Source: an uncultured Bacteroidales bacterium (GTDB lineage Bacteria; Bacteroidota; Bacteroidia; Bacteroidales; UBA932). Taken from it: a stretch of DNA of 64,000 nt. The notes beneath the pieces are model-generated. The model saw nothing but the letters and a program-made list of their open reading frames with translations, was not told the DNA's origin and did not search any database. The translations under genes were made by a program, and so were the position numbers. The stretch covers positions 95,058 to 159,057 of the forward strand of contig CASFPH010000001.1 in the NCBI GenBank assembly GCA_949296645.1, written 5' to 3'. Below are positions 1-7,698 of this stretch, in pieces (the stretch's first letter is position 1; the number at the start of each line of letters is the position of its first letter).

Positions 1-573
1 CAATATACCTATGCAAGGGAAGCTATAAAATGCAACGACCCGCAGAGATTCGACGAGCTGTACAAAAAACTCGAACACTATGAACAGGTAACGGACAGGA
101 TAGAGTTCGAAATAGCGAAATACCTCAACAACATATCCGAAGGGGAACTCAGCGAAGAAAGCGGAAGAAGAATCCAGGCCATGTACAAGGTGATAAGCGA
201 ACTTGAAAGCGTAGGGGACTCCGGCTTCAACATCGCCAGGATACTGCAGCGCAAGAACCTGAACGGAAACAAGTTCAGCGACACGATGATCAAGAACCTG
301 GAACACATGATGGACCTCGTGGACACCGCTTTCGATGCAATGATAAAGAATGTATCCCTCGGATACCGTGAAATAGAGAATATTTCAAATGCAATAGACG
401 CAGAAACCGACATAAACGAATACAGGGCCAACCTTAAGGAAGAACACCTGCTGAACCTTGAGAACAACGTCTATTCCTACCATACAGGAGTCTACTACAT
501 GGATATGATTTCCGAACTGGAACGTGTAGGAGACTTCATGATAAACGTATCGGAAGCTATTATGGAAATCTGA
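1..573 (+). CDS. Na+/phosphate cotransporter-related protein, C-terminal PhoU-like part (5' end outside window)
   Basis: The frame is open from base 1 to the TGA at 571-573, giving 190 visible codons; the beginning lies off the left edge. The visible part is all helical and charged, with repeated patterns such as ISELESVGDSGFNIAR and ISELERVGDFMINVSEAI, which are the E/D-rich metal-binding helices of PhoU-type four-helix domains. In Bacteroidota this domain commonly forms the cytoplasmic tail of Na/Pi cotransporter II-family (NptA-like) membrane proteins, which is my preferred reading. A free-standing PhoU is the alternative and cannot be excluded without the missing half. The last 14 bases overlap the 3' end of the converging permease gene. 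Confidence 0.75.
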   Translation, partial: QYTYAREAIKCNDPQRFDELYKKLEHYEQVTDRIEFEIAKYLNNISEGELSEESGRRIQAMYKVISELESVGDSGFNIARILQRKNLNGNKFSDTMIKNLEHMMDLVDTAFDAMIKNVSLGYREIENISNAIDAETDINEYRANLKEEHLLNLENNVYSYHTGVYYMDMISELERVGDFMINVSEAIMEI

Positions 574-1768
574 ATTTCAGAGGAAGAAGGGCGACAAAAA
601 GGCCTATGAGTGCACAGCCCGTAACGGTAATCAGAATATCGGACAGCTTGAGCACTACAGGATACGCGTCAACCACGAAATTTCCCGGCATTCCGATTAT
701 CCCGAAATATTGCTGGGCTAACGACAGCGCAACTCCTACAAAGGTCCCTGCAAGAACACCTGCAAGCGAAATCATCCATCCTTCCATAAGGAATATCTTC
801 TTGATGGCCGGTGAATCCATACCGAGATTCGAGAAAGTCAGGATATCATCCTTCTTTTCTATAACAAGCATCGACAGAGATCCGAATATATTGCAGCTTA
901 TTATCAGGATAATAAAAAACAGTATAAGGAAAATGGCGAACTTTTCGCTTTTGACCATCTTGAACAATGCCCCGTTCTGCTCCATTCTGTCCTGTACGGT
1001 ATAATCTTCACCCAAGACCGTACGCATGCTTTCCTTTATCCTTTCAAGACTTCTTGCGGTCACCGGATCATCCAGATATATTTCCATATAGGACACTTCT
1101 CCGTCATAACCGGTAAGCGAACTCATGACTTCGTACGGAAGATATACGAAACGGTTGTCCGCCGAAGCTTCAACCGAAAATATGCCGGAAGGGAAAACGC
1201 GCTCTTTTTTTAGTGACGAAGCAGCCGCCAGTATAGTAACCGGCGCGTTCCTGTCAGGGAAGTAAATATCAAGCGGAGTCAGAAAGTGCGGCTTTATACC
1301 CATTGAGGAAGATATTCCTGCACCAACGACAGCTCCGCGCACATCCCCGTCATAAAGGGAAAATGCGCCTTTGACAATATGCTCACCTATTTTGCACGAT
1401 TCAGGATAACTTACGGAAACCCCTTTTGCTGTCGCGACACCTTCGGAATTACCGTACTTCAGATAAACATTTTCCTCCAGCACCGGCTCACAGGCCCTTA
1501 TGCCAGGCATTGAAAACACCTTGTCGAAATTTCCCCCTGAAGCTGAAAAGACTTTCCCGTATCTGTACTCTATTTTCAGATCGGGCTCATATCCTGAATG
1601 CATCTGCTCTATCAGGGAATTGAAACCGTTGAATACGGACATTATTATTATCAGAGCGGCAGTGCCTATGGCTACCCCTGCCGCACTGATAATTGAAATG
1701 AGATTTATCACATTATGCGATTTCTTCGCAAAAAGATACCTTCCGGCAATGAAAAAAGGAAGATTCAT
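560..1768 (-). CDS. LolC/LolE-like ABC transporter permease (FtsX family)
   Basis: 402 residues. A membrane segment lies near residues 20-45 (VINLISIISAAGVAIGTAAL), followed by an extracytoplasmic MacB-type domain (about 45-265) and three C-terminal membrane segments of the FtsX fold (about 270-395). This is the architecture of LolC/LolE, the inner-membrane subunits that release lipoproteins for transfer to the outer membrane; other FtsX-like permeases share it, and no ATPase gene is adjacent to settle the substrate. It lies 16 bases downstream of rbfA on the same strand, so it is probably co-transcribed with tyrS and rbfA. Its 3' end overlaps the converging PhoU-tail gene by 14 bases, leaving no room for a separate terminator. 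Confidence 0.8.
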   Translation of the reverse strand: MNLPFFIAGRYLFAKKSHNVINLISIISAAGVAIGTAALIIIMSVFNGFNSLIEQMHSGYEPDLKIEYRYGKVFSASGGNFDKVFSMPGIRACEPVLEENVYLKYGNSEGVATAKGVSVSYPESCKIGEHIVKGAFSLYDGDVRGAVVGAGISSSMGIKPHFLTPLDIYFPDRNAPVTILAAASSLKKERVFPSGIFSVEASADNRFVYLPYEVMSSLTGYDGEVSYMEIYLDDPVTARSLERIKESMRTVLGEDYTVQDRMEQNGALFKMVKSEKFAIFLILFFIILIISCNIFGSLSMLVIEKKDDILTFSNLGMDSPAIKKIFLMEGWMISLAGVLAGTFVGVALSLAQQYFGIIGMPGNFVVDAYPVVLKLSDILITVTGCALIGLFVALLPLKFRFP

Positions 1769-1784
1769 CAGTCAGCAAATGATA

Positions 1785-2135
1785 TCATTTTTTCAGAAGT
1801 TCATCTATCCTCTCGACATAATCGAGAGAAGAGTCAAGATAGAAGTTCAGTTCTGGAATTATCCTGAGCTGTTTTGCCATCTTCCTGCCCAGTTCACCGC
1901 GCAACTGCCTCTTCATTTCCTCAAGCATCTTCATTACATCACCGCTTTTCTGCGACGGGAATACGCTGACATAGATTCCTGCTACGGAAAGATCGGGACT
2001 TATCTTCACCCCGCTCACCGTCAGCATGGCTCCTCCGAAAGCAGCCATTCCCATGGACCTGAGAATTTCAGCCATGTCCCTCTGTATTTCCCTGGCAACT
2101 TTTTGCTGACGTGTGGATTCGTTTTCCATTATCAT
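1785..2135 (-). CDS. rbfA: 30S ribosome-binding factor RbfA
   Basis: 116 residues, normal for RbfA, which binds helix 1 of 16S rRNA during late 30S maturation. Family features are the N-terminal [19 protein letters not shown] helix, the [17 protein letters not shown] strand pair and the C-terminal [20 protein letters not shown] segment of the KH-like fold. The ATG at 2135 overlaps the tyrS stop (ATGA), suggesting translational coupling; a second in-frame ATG two codons later (2129) is equally possible. The next gene, a LolC/E-like permease, follows after 16 bases. Confidence 0.92.
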   Translation of the reverse strand: MIMENESTRQQKVAREIQRDMAEILRSMGMAAFGGAMLTVSGVKISPDLSVAGIYVSVFPSQKSGDVMKMLEEMKRQLRGELGRKMAKQLRIIPELNFYLDSSLDYVERIDELLKK

Positions 2136-3421
2136 ACGAGTTTAATGATGAAATAATTTTTCTTGCCTTTCTGGACCAGAACATACTTACCGTCAAGAAT
2201 ATGATCGGAGGTAAGATTTCCGTTCGGGTCCGTGAACTTTTGCTTGTCTATGCTTACCCCTCCGGCCTGAATCATTTTGCGGCACTCTCCTTTTGAAGGG
2301 AAAACTGAAGTTTTCACGGCAAGAGCATCTAGTATGCTGCAAGGCAATTCGGATGCCGGCATTTCAAACATGGGAACACCTGAAAATACTGAAAGGAAAG
2401 TCTGCTCATCTATGGATTTAAGATCTTCCGCGGTCGAATTTCCGAAAAGAAGACCGGAAGCCCTTACAGCCTTCTCGAATTCGGCTTCCCCGTGAACCAT
2501 TACCGTAACTTCCCTGGCAAGCCTTTTCTGAAGTTCCCTAGCATGTGGAGCTTCCTTATGCGCCGCAATCAGAGATTCTATCTCCTCTCTGGAAAGCATG
2601 GTAAAAATCTTTATGTACCTTTCGGCATCCTCATCGCTGACATTAAGCCAGAACTGGTAGAACGTATATGTACTCGTGTATCTCGAATCGAGCCAGATAT
2701 TACCCTTCTCCGTCTTTCCGAACTTCCCTCCGTCAGCCTTGGTGATCAGAGGACACGTCAGACCGAATGCCTCACCGTTCACTTTTCTTCGGATAAGTTC
2801 TGTACCGGTGGTAATGTTGCCCCACTGGTCGCTTCCTCCCATCTGCAGCTTGCAGCCCAGATGCTCGTACAGATAAAGGAAATCATACCCCTGGACAAGC
2901 TGATATGTAAACTCCGTAAACGACATCCCCTCCCTTTCTTCTCCGTTGAGTCTCTTCTTGACCGAATCCTTAGCCATCATGTAGTTGACCGTTATATGCT
3001 TGCCTATGTCCCTGATGAAATGCAGGAAGGTATAGTCTTTCATCCAGTCATAGTTATTGACCAGAATTGCAGAGTTCGGAGCCTCGGAATCAAAATCAAG
3101 GAATCTTGACAACTGGGCCTTTATGGCATTCTGATTGTGCCTCAGAGTTTCTTCATCCAGCAGATTTCTTTCAGCCGACTTCATGGACGGGTCCCCAATC
3201 ATACCCGTCGCACCACCTACAAGGGCAACAGGACGATGTCCGCAGTTCTGAAGATGCTTCAATATCATAATGCTTACAAGATGGCCTATATGGAGAGAGT
3301 CCGCCGTAGGATCTATACCCACATATGCAGTTGTACGCTCTTTAAGCAACTGTTCTTCCGTTCCCGGCATGAGATTGTGAATCATGCCCCTCCACTTTAG
3401 TTCTTCAATAAAATTCTTCAT
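2132..3421 (-). CDS. tyrS: Tyrosyl-tRNA synthetase
   Basis: 429 residues, the usual size of bacterial TyrRS, charging tRNA-Tyr. The class I signature HIGH is at residues 44-47 ([11 protein letters not shown]). The KMSKS-equivalent loop reads KFGKT within [14 protein letters not shown], as in many bacterial TyrRS. The tyrosine and tRNA recognition region is seen at [11 protein letters not shown] and [11 protein letters not shown]. The last 70 residues form an S4-like RNA-binding domain. It ends with TGA overlapping rbfA, which shows that UGA is read as stop in this genome. A perfect -7 box lies 24 bases upstream of the ATG. Confidence 0.97.
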   Translation of the reverse strand: MKNFIEELKWRGMIHNLMPGTEEQLLKERTTAYVGIDPTADSLHIGHLVSIMILKHLQNCGHRPVALVGGATGMIGDPSMKSAERNLLDEETLRHNQNAIKAQLSRFLDFDSEAPNSAILVNNYDWMKDYTFLHFIRDIGKHITVNYMMAKDSVKKRLNGEEREGMSFTEFTYQLVQGYDFLYLYEHLGCKLQMGGSDQWGNITTGTELIRRKVNGEAFGLTCPLITKADGGKFGKTEKGNIWLDSRYTSTYTFYQFWLNVSDEDAERYIKIFTMLSREEIESLIAAHKEAPHARELQKRLAREVTVMVHGEAEFEKAVRASGLLFGNSTAEDLKSIDEQTFLSVFSGVPMFEMPASELPCSILDALAVKTSVFPSKGECRKMIQAGGVSIDKQKFTDPNGNLTSDHILDGKYVLVQKGKKNYFIIKLV

Positions 3422-3444
3422 CGGTTGATCAATAATATTTTTGC

Positions 3445-3452
3445 CAAAGTTA
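3445..3452 (-). promoter_or_regulatory. Promoter -7 box for tyrS operon
   Basis: On the minus strand this reads TAACTTTG, a perfect match to the Bacteroidota TAnnTTTG box, with the tyrS ATG about 24 bases downstream. No clear TTTG is seen at the usual upstream distance. It is divergent from the box at 3475. Confidence 0.6.
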
Positions 3453-3474
3453 GGAAATAAAACCGATTATTCTA

Positions 3475-3482
3475 TAAATTTG
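3475..3482 (+). promoter_or_regulatory. Promoter -7 box for DUF2156/PPTase pair
   Basis: Reads TAAATTTG, matching TAnnTTTG, 22 bases before the ATG at 3505. A weak TTAG lies 21 bases upstream in place of TTTG. Together with 3445-3452 it forms a compact divergent promoter region of 83 bases. Confidence 0.55.
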
Positions 3483-3504
3483 CAAATTGGTATATAAATA
3501 ATTC

Positions 3505-4395
3505 ATGCTGGATTTTAAAGATATAGGACTTAAGGACAGAGAATGGGTAAATGAACTGCTCTCATATAACGACTATATGGCAACGGAATATTGCTTCACA
3601 TCTCTGTTCATATGGGCGGATATCTTCAATACGAAAATAGCCAGATACAATGATCTTCTGGCAATAAAATCCACATACAACGGCAGGGCAGGCTATATTT
3701 TCCCCGCCGGAAAAGGTACAGACGAAGAAATTGCCTCGATAATCGGAATGTACAGGGAGGATGCCCGCAGATGCGGGCTGAAAGCTGAAATGGTATCCGT
3801 GATCCCGCAGACCAGGGAGATACTTGAAAGAGCATGCCCAGGGTCGTTCGGTTTTGAACCTGTGAGAGACAGTTTCGACTACATTTACAGGACGGAGGAT
3901 CTCATAAACCTCAAAGGCAAGAAGTATCAGCCCAAAAGAAATCATATCGCAAGATTCAGGGAACACGAATGGCAATACGAACCCATCGTGGAAGCCAACC
4001 TCCAGGAATGTATACGGATGAACGACGAATGGTGCCGCATAAACGGATGTGCAGGCAACATGTCCATGAAAAGCGAGGCCTGTGCCGTAAGGAAGGCTTT
4101 GGCCAACTACATGAAACTCGGGCTGAAGGGCGCCCTTCTAAGAACGGACGGCAAGGTGGTGGCATATACTGTCGGAGAAACATTGAACAGCAATACTTTC
4201 ATAGTACACATAGAAAAGGCATTCAGCGACATAAGGGGAGCATATCCCATGATTAACAGGGAATTCCTTGCCCATGAGGCAGGCAGTCTGACATATGTCA
4301 ACAGAGAAGACGACGCCGGAGACGAAGGATTGAGAAACGCAAAGCTTTCCTATGTGCCTGCATTTTTACTTGAAAAATATAGAGTTGATTTATAA
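3505..4395 (+). CDS. DUF2156 (phosphatidylglycerol lysyltransferase C-terminal-like) protein
   Basis: 296 residues. The sequence follows the DUF2156 pattern: an N-terminal MATEYCFTSLFIWADIF segment, a central LKGKKYQPKRNHIARF basic stretch, and a second acetyltransferase-like half with VAYTVGETLNSNTFIVHIEKA and the terminal NREDDAGDEGLRNAKLSY motif. The family has two GNAT-like lobes and is related to the catalytic domain of lysyl-phosphatidylglycerol synthases; in stand-alone proteins like this one the acceptor is unknown, and there is no membrane flippase domain here. Its stop overlaps the next start (TAATG), so it is translated together with a phosphopantetheinyl transferase, which hints at a role near acyl-carrier chemistry, but that is inference. 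Confidence 0.75.
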   Translation: MLDFKDIGLKDREWVNELLSYNDYMATEYCFTSLFIWADIFNTKIARYNDLLAIKSTYNGRAGYIFPAGKGTDEEIASIIGMYREDARRCGLKAEMVSVIPQTREILERACPGSFGFEPVRDSFDYIYRTEDLINLKGKKYQPKRNHIARFREHEWQYEPIVEANLQECIRMNDEWCRINGCAGNMSMKSEACAVRKALANYMKLGLKGALLRTDGKVVAYTVGETLNSNTFIVHIEKAFSDIRGAYPMINREFLAHEAGSLTYVNREDDAGDEGLRNAKLSYVPAFLLEKYRVDL

Positions 4396-5033
4396 TGGGT
4401 TTATATCTTAGAGAAAAACTTGACAATGGCGCTGTCATTTCGGTATGGAAAATCACCGAAAGCGAAGAAGAACTGATGAATTCCGTTTCAGTCCCAAACG
4501 ACGAACTGGAAGAACTGAGTTTCATAAGGAGTTCTGACAGAAGGAAAGAAAAACTGGCGATAAGGGCTCTTCTCGACTGCACTTTTGATGAAAAGGTATA
4601 CCTTGGTCACCATGATAACGGAAGACCGTTTATCCAGAACAATGTCATAGAGATAAGCATATCGCACTGCAATGACTATGCAGCAATAATGACCCATCCC
4701 GTAGACCACATAGGGATAGATATAGAATCCACACTCAGGGACTTCTCGGTCGTGGAAAAAAGAATCCTCTCGGAAGAAGAACGTGAAGACCTCTCTTCCA
4801 GGGACACCAATACGCAACTGGCGGTTTACTGGTCGGCAAAAGAAGCCGTTTACAAACTGATGTCCAGAACCTCCGTGGATTTCGAATCCCAGATAAAAAT
4901 AGAAAAGTTCACCCTCCGGGACGAAGGCGAACTTGAAGCTTTCTTTATTGACAGAGACGGCGGGAAAACCCGTCTTGAACTCGGTTACAGGCTGTTCGAC
5001 AACCATGTCCTCGTATGGGCCTGCGAGGAATAG
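4395..5033 (+). CDS. 4'-phosphopantetheinyl transferase superfamily protein
   Basis: 212 residues. Contains the superfamily hallmarks HIGIDIES (about residues 105-112, the Mg-binding aspartate) and WSAKEAVYKL (about 150-159, Mg-binding Glu and catalytic Lys), separated as in Sfp/AcpT-type enzymes. It would transfer phosphopantetheine from CoA to a serine of a carrier protein. The substrate carrier cannot be told from this window. Starts within the stop codon of the DUF2156 gene (TAATG). The 3' end stops 3 bases from the converging SDR gene. Confidence 0.85.
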   Translation: MGLYLREKLDNGAVISVWKITESEEELMNSVSVPNDELEELSFIRSSDRRKEKLAIRALLDCTFDEKVYLGHHDNGRPFIQNNVIEISISHCNDYAAIMTHPVDHIGIDIESTLRDFSVVEKRILSEEEREDLSSRDTNTQLAVYWSAKEAVYKLMSRTSVDFESQIKIEKFTLRDEGELEAFFIDRDGGKTRLELGYRLFDNHVLVWACEE

Positions 5034-5036
5034 CCG

Positions 5037-5798
5037 TTACAGTTTCTTCTCGAATGCAGAAGAGCTGCCCTGTGCAAGCGGGAGTATGAGCACGTCCGCG
5101 ATATTCACATGTGCCGGTGCATTAACCATATATGCGATGGTATCCGCGATATCATCAGCCGTAAGAGGTGTGAATCCCTTGTAGACGGCATCCGCACGCT
5201 CCCGGTCACCCTTGAACCTCACAAGCGAGAACTCGGTTTCCACTGCGCCCGGGCATATCTGGGCAACCTTTATGCCGTAAGGCAGCAGATCAAGCCTCAT
5301 GCCCTTTGTCAATGCATCAACCGCATGTTTAGATGCACAATATACATTACCGTTGAGATATACCTCCTTGCCGGCAATCGAGCAGATATTTATTATATGA
5401 CCCCTGCCTCTCTCCTTCATATAGTTGGAAACAATACGGCTGACATAAAGAAGGCCCTTTACGTTGGTATCTATCATACGTTCCCAGTCTTCTATTTCAC
5501 CTTCGTTTATTCTGCTCATTCCTACCGCCAGTCCGGCATTGTTGACCAGTACGTCGATTTCGCGCCATTCAGCCGAAAGATTTGCAAGGGCTCTCTCGAC
5601 CTCCTCCCTGCTGCGAACATCAAAAACCAGAGGCAGTACTTCTATTCCATATTTGTCCGAAAGTCTGTGAGCAACCGACTTGAGCCTGTCCTCCCTCCTG
5701 CCGGTCAAAATGAGATTATATCCTGATGCGGCAAGTCTGTGCGCCGTAGCCTCTCCAATTCCTGAAGTGGCACCTGTTATCAAAGCTGTCTTTTTCAT
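5037..5798 (-). CDS. Short-chain dehydrogenase/reductase (YdfG-like)
   Basis: 253 residues. Classical SDR: nucleotide-binding TGATSGIGEAT at residues 8-18, with a following TGRREDRL that favours NADP; NNAGLA; catalytic Ser in INICSIAG and YCASK as the YxxxK pair; PGAVETEFS after it. The closest type by eye is YdfG (serine/3-hydroxy acid dehydrogenase-like), but the substrate is not proven. It lies 12 bases downstream of the ispE-dipeptidase fusion gene and is probably the last gene of the sufB-to-SDR run. Confidence 0.88.
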   Translation of the reverse strand: MKKTALITGATSGIGEATAHRLAASGYNLILTGRREDRLKSVAHRLSDKYGIEVLPLVFDVRSREEVERALANLSAEWREIDVLVNNAGLAVGMSRINEGEIEDWERMIDTNVKGLLYVSRIVSNYMKERGRGHIINICSIAGKEVYLNGNVYCASKHAVDALTKGMRLDLLPYGIKVAQICPGAVETEFSLVRFKGDRERADAVYKGFTPLTADDIADTIAYMVNAPAHVNIADVLILPLAQGSSSAFEKKL

Positions 5799-5810
5799 AG
5801 ATTTATAATT

Positions 5811-7694
5811 TTATTGTTGAACAATTCTCATCACTCTCATGAAGTTTCCACCGGCTATCATGGCGATCTCCCTTTCGCCATAGCCTCTTGAACGCAATTC
5901 TTCAAGAATCCTGCCGAAACAACCGATATCCTCCATCCCGTCAGGACAGACATCTATGCCGTCGAAATCGGAACCCAATCCCACATGCTCGACCCCGGCA
6001 ACCGACACGGCATGATCAACATGGTCGGCAATGAGCTTATATGACGGTCTTTCTATCGAAGCAAGACGTCGTTTGGCCTCTGCTATCTCCTCATACATTC
6101 TCATGCACTCCGCAGGATCGGTTACAAGTCCTGAGCGGAGAGAAGACTCCATGTCCTCATATTTGTGATAATTCCTAATTACAGCAGCATAGTTTTCCGA
6201 AATAAATGCAGGATAAAAATTTATCTGCACCACGCCGCCGTTTTCAGCCAGAGCACGCAACATGTCGTCTGTCATGTTTCTCGGTACATCCACCAAAGCC
6301 CGGCAGCACGAATGGGTTGCAGCCACCGGTTTTGCAGAACGTTCCAGAACATCATAGAACGATTTGTCGGATATATGTGACACATCGACAATCATTCCGA
6401 TCCTGTTCATCTCCGACAGAAGTTCAATGCCGAAAGGACTCAATCCGCCCCATCGTTCTTCTGCAGCGGCGCATGAATCGCATATTTCATTATTCCCCGC
6501 ATGCGTAAGGGTCAGATACCTGATCCCCATCCGGTAGAATTCCCTCAGGAAAGACAGATCGGCATTCAAAGGATCTCCGTTCTCCATCCCGAGCAATACT
6601 GACCTCACCCCTCTGTTTTTGTTCATTATTATATCGTCGGGAGTAAGTGCAAGAGCCACTTTTCCGCATGAACGCCCGATATTGTCCTTCACAGCCGCTA
6701 TCATCGAGAAAGCCCGTTTCAATGCCATGACGCTTCCGAGAGAATTAGAAGTATATATAGCGAAGAATGAAGCATCCACACCTCCTTCCGCCATTCTGAT
6801 AAAATCCACGTGTCCTTCTCCGGATCTTCTGTTAAGATCGGCACCTTCAGCCGCACGCCCAGGAGTATCACAATGAGAGTCTATCACTACCGGAGATTTT
6901 CTGAATATGCCGAAGAGCGTTGAGCCGCTGCCTGTCATGGAAGCATATACGGCACCGTCACCATACAGTTTTTCCTTATACTCCTTAAGTTCCGGATAAG
7001 ACCTGAAAACCGATTCCTCGAAATCGTTTTCAAGCCTGTCTTTCCAGTCCTCCGGAGGAAGTTCGAGAAGTTTTTTCAGATTTTCCCTCCGGACATCGGT
7101 CTTCATATTGCGTGGAACTACGCCAGAATAAGCCTCCTTTGTAGAAACATGTATATCAGGATGGACAAAACGTATCTCATAGGCAGAAAACAATGCATCA
7201 AGCGACTCGGAAACACAGGGAACCAGTTCATCACCCCTTCCCTCCGCATAAGCGGGAACATTCAATATGAAAAACGGACAGTCGCTTCCCACTTCAGCTG
7301 CAATTTCCAACATTTTCCCGCGCGACAAACCAAGAGAAAACATTTCGTCGAGCGCAATTATTACCGAAGCGGCATCTGAAGATCCTCCGCCAAGACCGGC
7401 TCCGACAGGTATGCGCTTGTACAGATGTATCTGCACTGCCGGAAGTGATCTTCCATCCTCTTCCAGAACTCTTTTGACGGCATTGTAAGCCTTGATGCAA
7501 AGGTTGTCCATCGGATCGCCGTCATATTCCAGCCCGTACTGGAACATCTCCAGCCTTTCGGATTCTACTATCTCCAGTATATCGTAAAGTCCGTAAGCCG
7601 GAAAAAACAGAGTCTCCAGGTTGTGGAATCCGTCGGAACGTTTTTCCACAACATGAAGACCCAGATTGATCTTTGCATTAGGATACAGTATCAT
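5811..7694 (-). CDS. ispE: Fusion protein: IspE kinase + M19 membrane dipeptidase
   Basis: 627 residues in one uninterrupted frame. Residues 1 to about 267 are 4-diphosphocytidyl-2-C-methyl-D-erythritol kinase of the MEP isoprenoid pathway: PNAKINLGLHVVEKR at the start, the GHMP ATP loop PVGAGLGGGSSDAAS, and MTGSGSTLFGIF near its end. From residue 268 a complete M19 (renal dipeptidase-like) zinc peptidase follows: VIDSHCDTP with H274 and D276, LGMENGDPL (bridging Glu), DVSHIS and ATHSCCRAL (His ligands) and GLGSDFDGID. The junction comes right after the GHMP motif 3, so the last roughly 15-20 residues of a normal IspE are missing. No signal peptide precedes the peptidase part, so it would be cytoplasmic. 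nrdJ ends 4 bases upstream. Confidence 0.9.
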   Translation of the reverse strand: MILYPNAKINLGLHVVEKRSDGFHNLETLFFPAYGLYDILEIVESERLEMFQYGLEYDGDPMDNLCIKAYNAVKRVLEEDGRSLPAVQIHLYKRIPVGAGLGGGSSDAASVIIALDEMFSLGLSRGKMLEIAAEVGSDCPFFILNVPAYAEGRGDELVPCVSESLDALFSAYEIRFVHPDIHVSTKEAYSGVVPRNMKTDVRRENLKKLLELPPEDWKDRLENDFEESVFRSYPELKEYKEKLYGDGAVYASMTGSGSTLFGIFRKSPVVIDSHCDTPGRAAEGADLNRRSGEGHVDFIRMAEGGVDASFFAIYTSNSLGSVMALKRAFSMIAAVKDNIGRSCGKVALALTPDDIIMNKNRGVRSVLLGMENGDPLNADLSFLREFYRMGIRYLTLTHAGNNEICDSCAAAEERWGGLSPFGIELLSEMNRIGMIVDVSHISDKSFYDVLERSAKPVAATHSCCRALVDVPRNMTDDMLRALAENGGVVQINFYPAFISENYAAVIRNYHKYEDMESSLRSGLVTDPAECMRMYEEIAEAKRRLASIERPSYKLIADHVDHAVSVAGVEHVGLGSDFDGIDVCPDGMEDIGCFGRILEELRSRGYGEREIAMIAGGNFMRVMRIVQQ

Positions 7695-7698
7695 TGCA

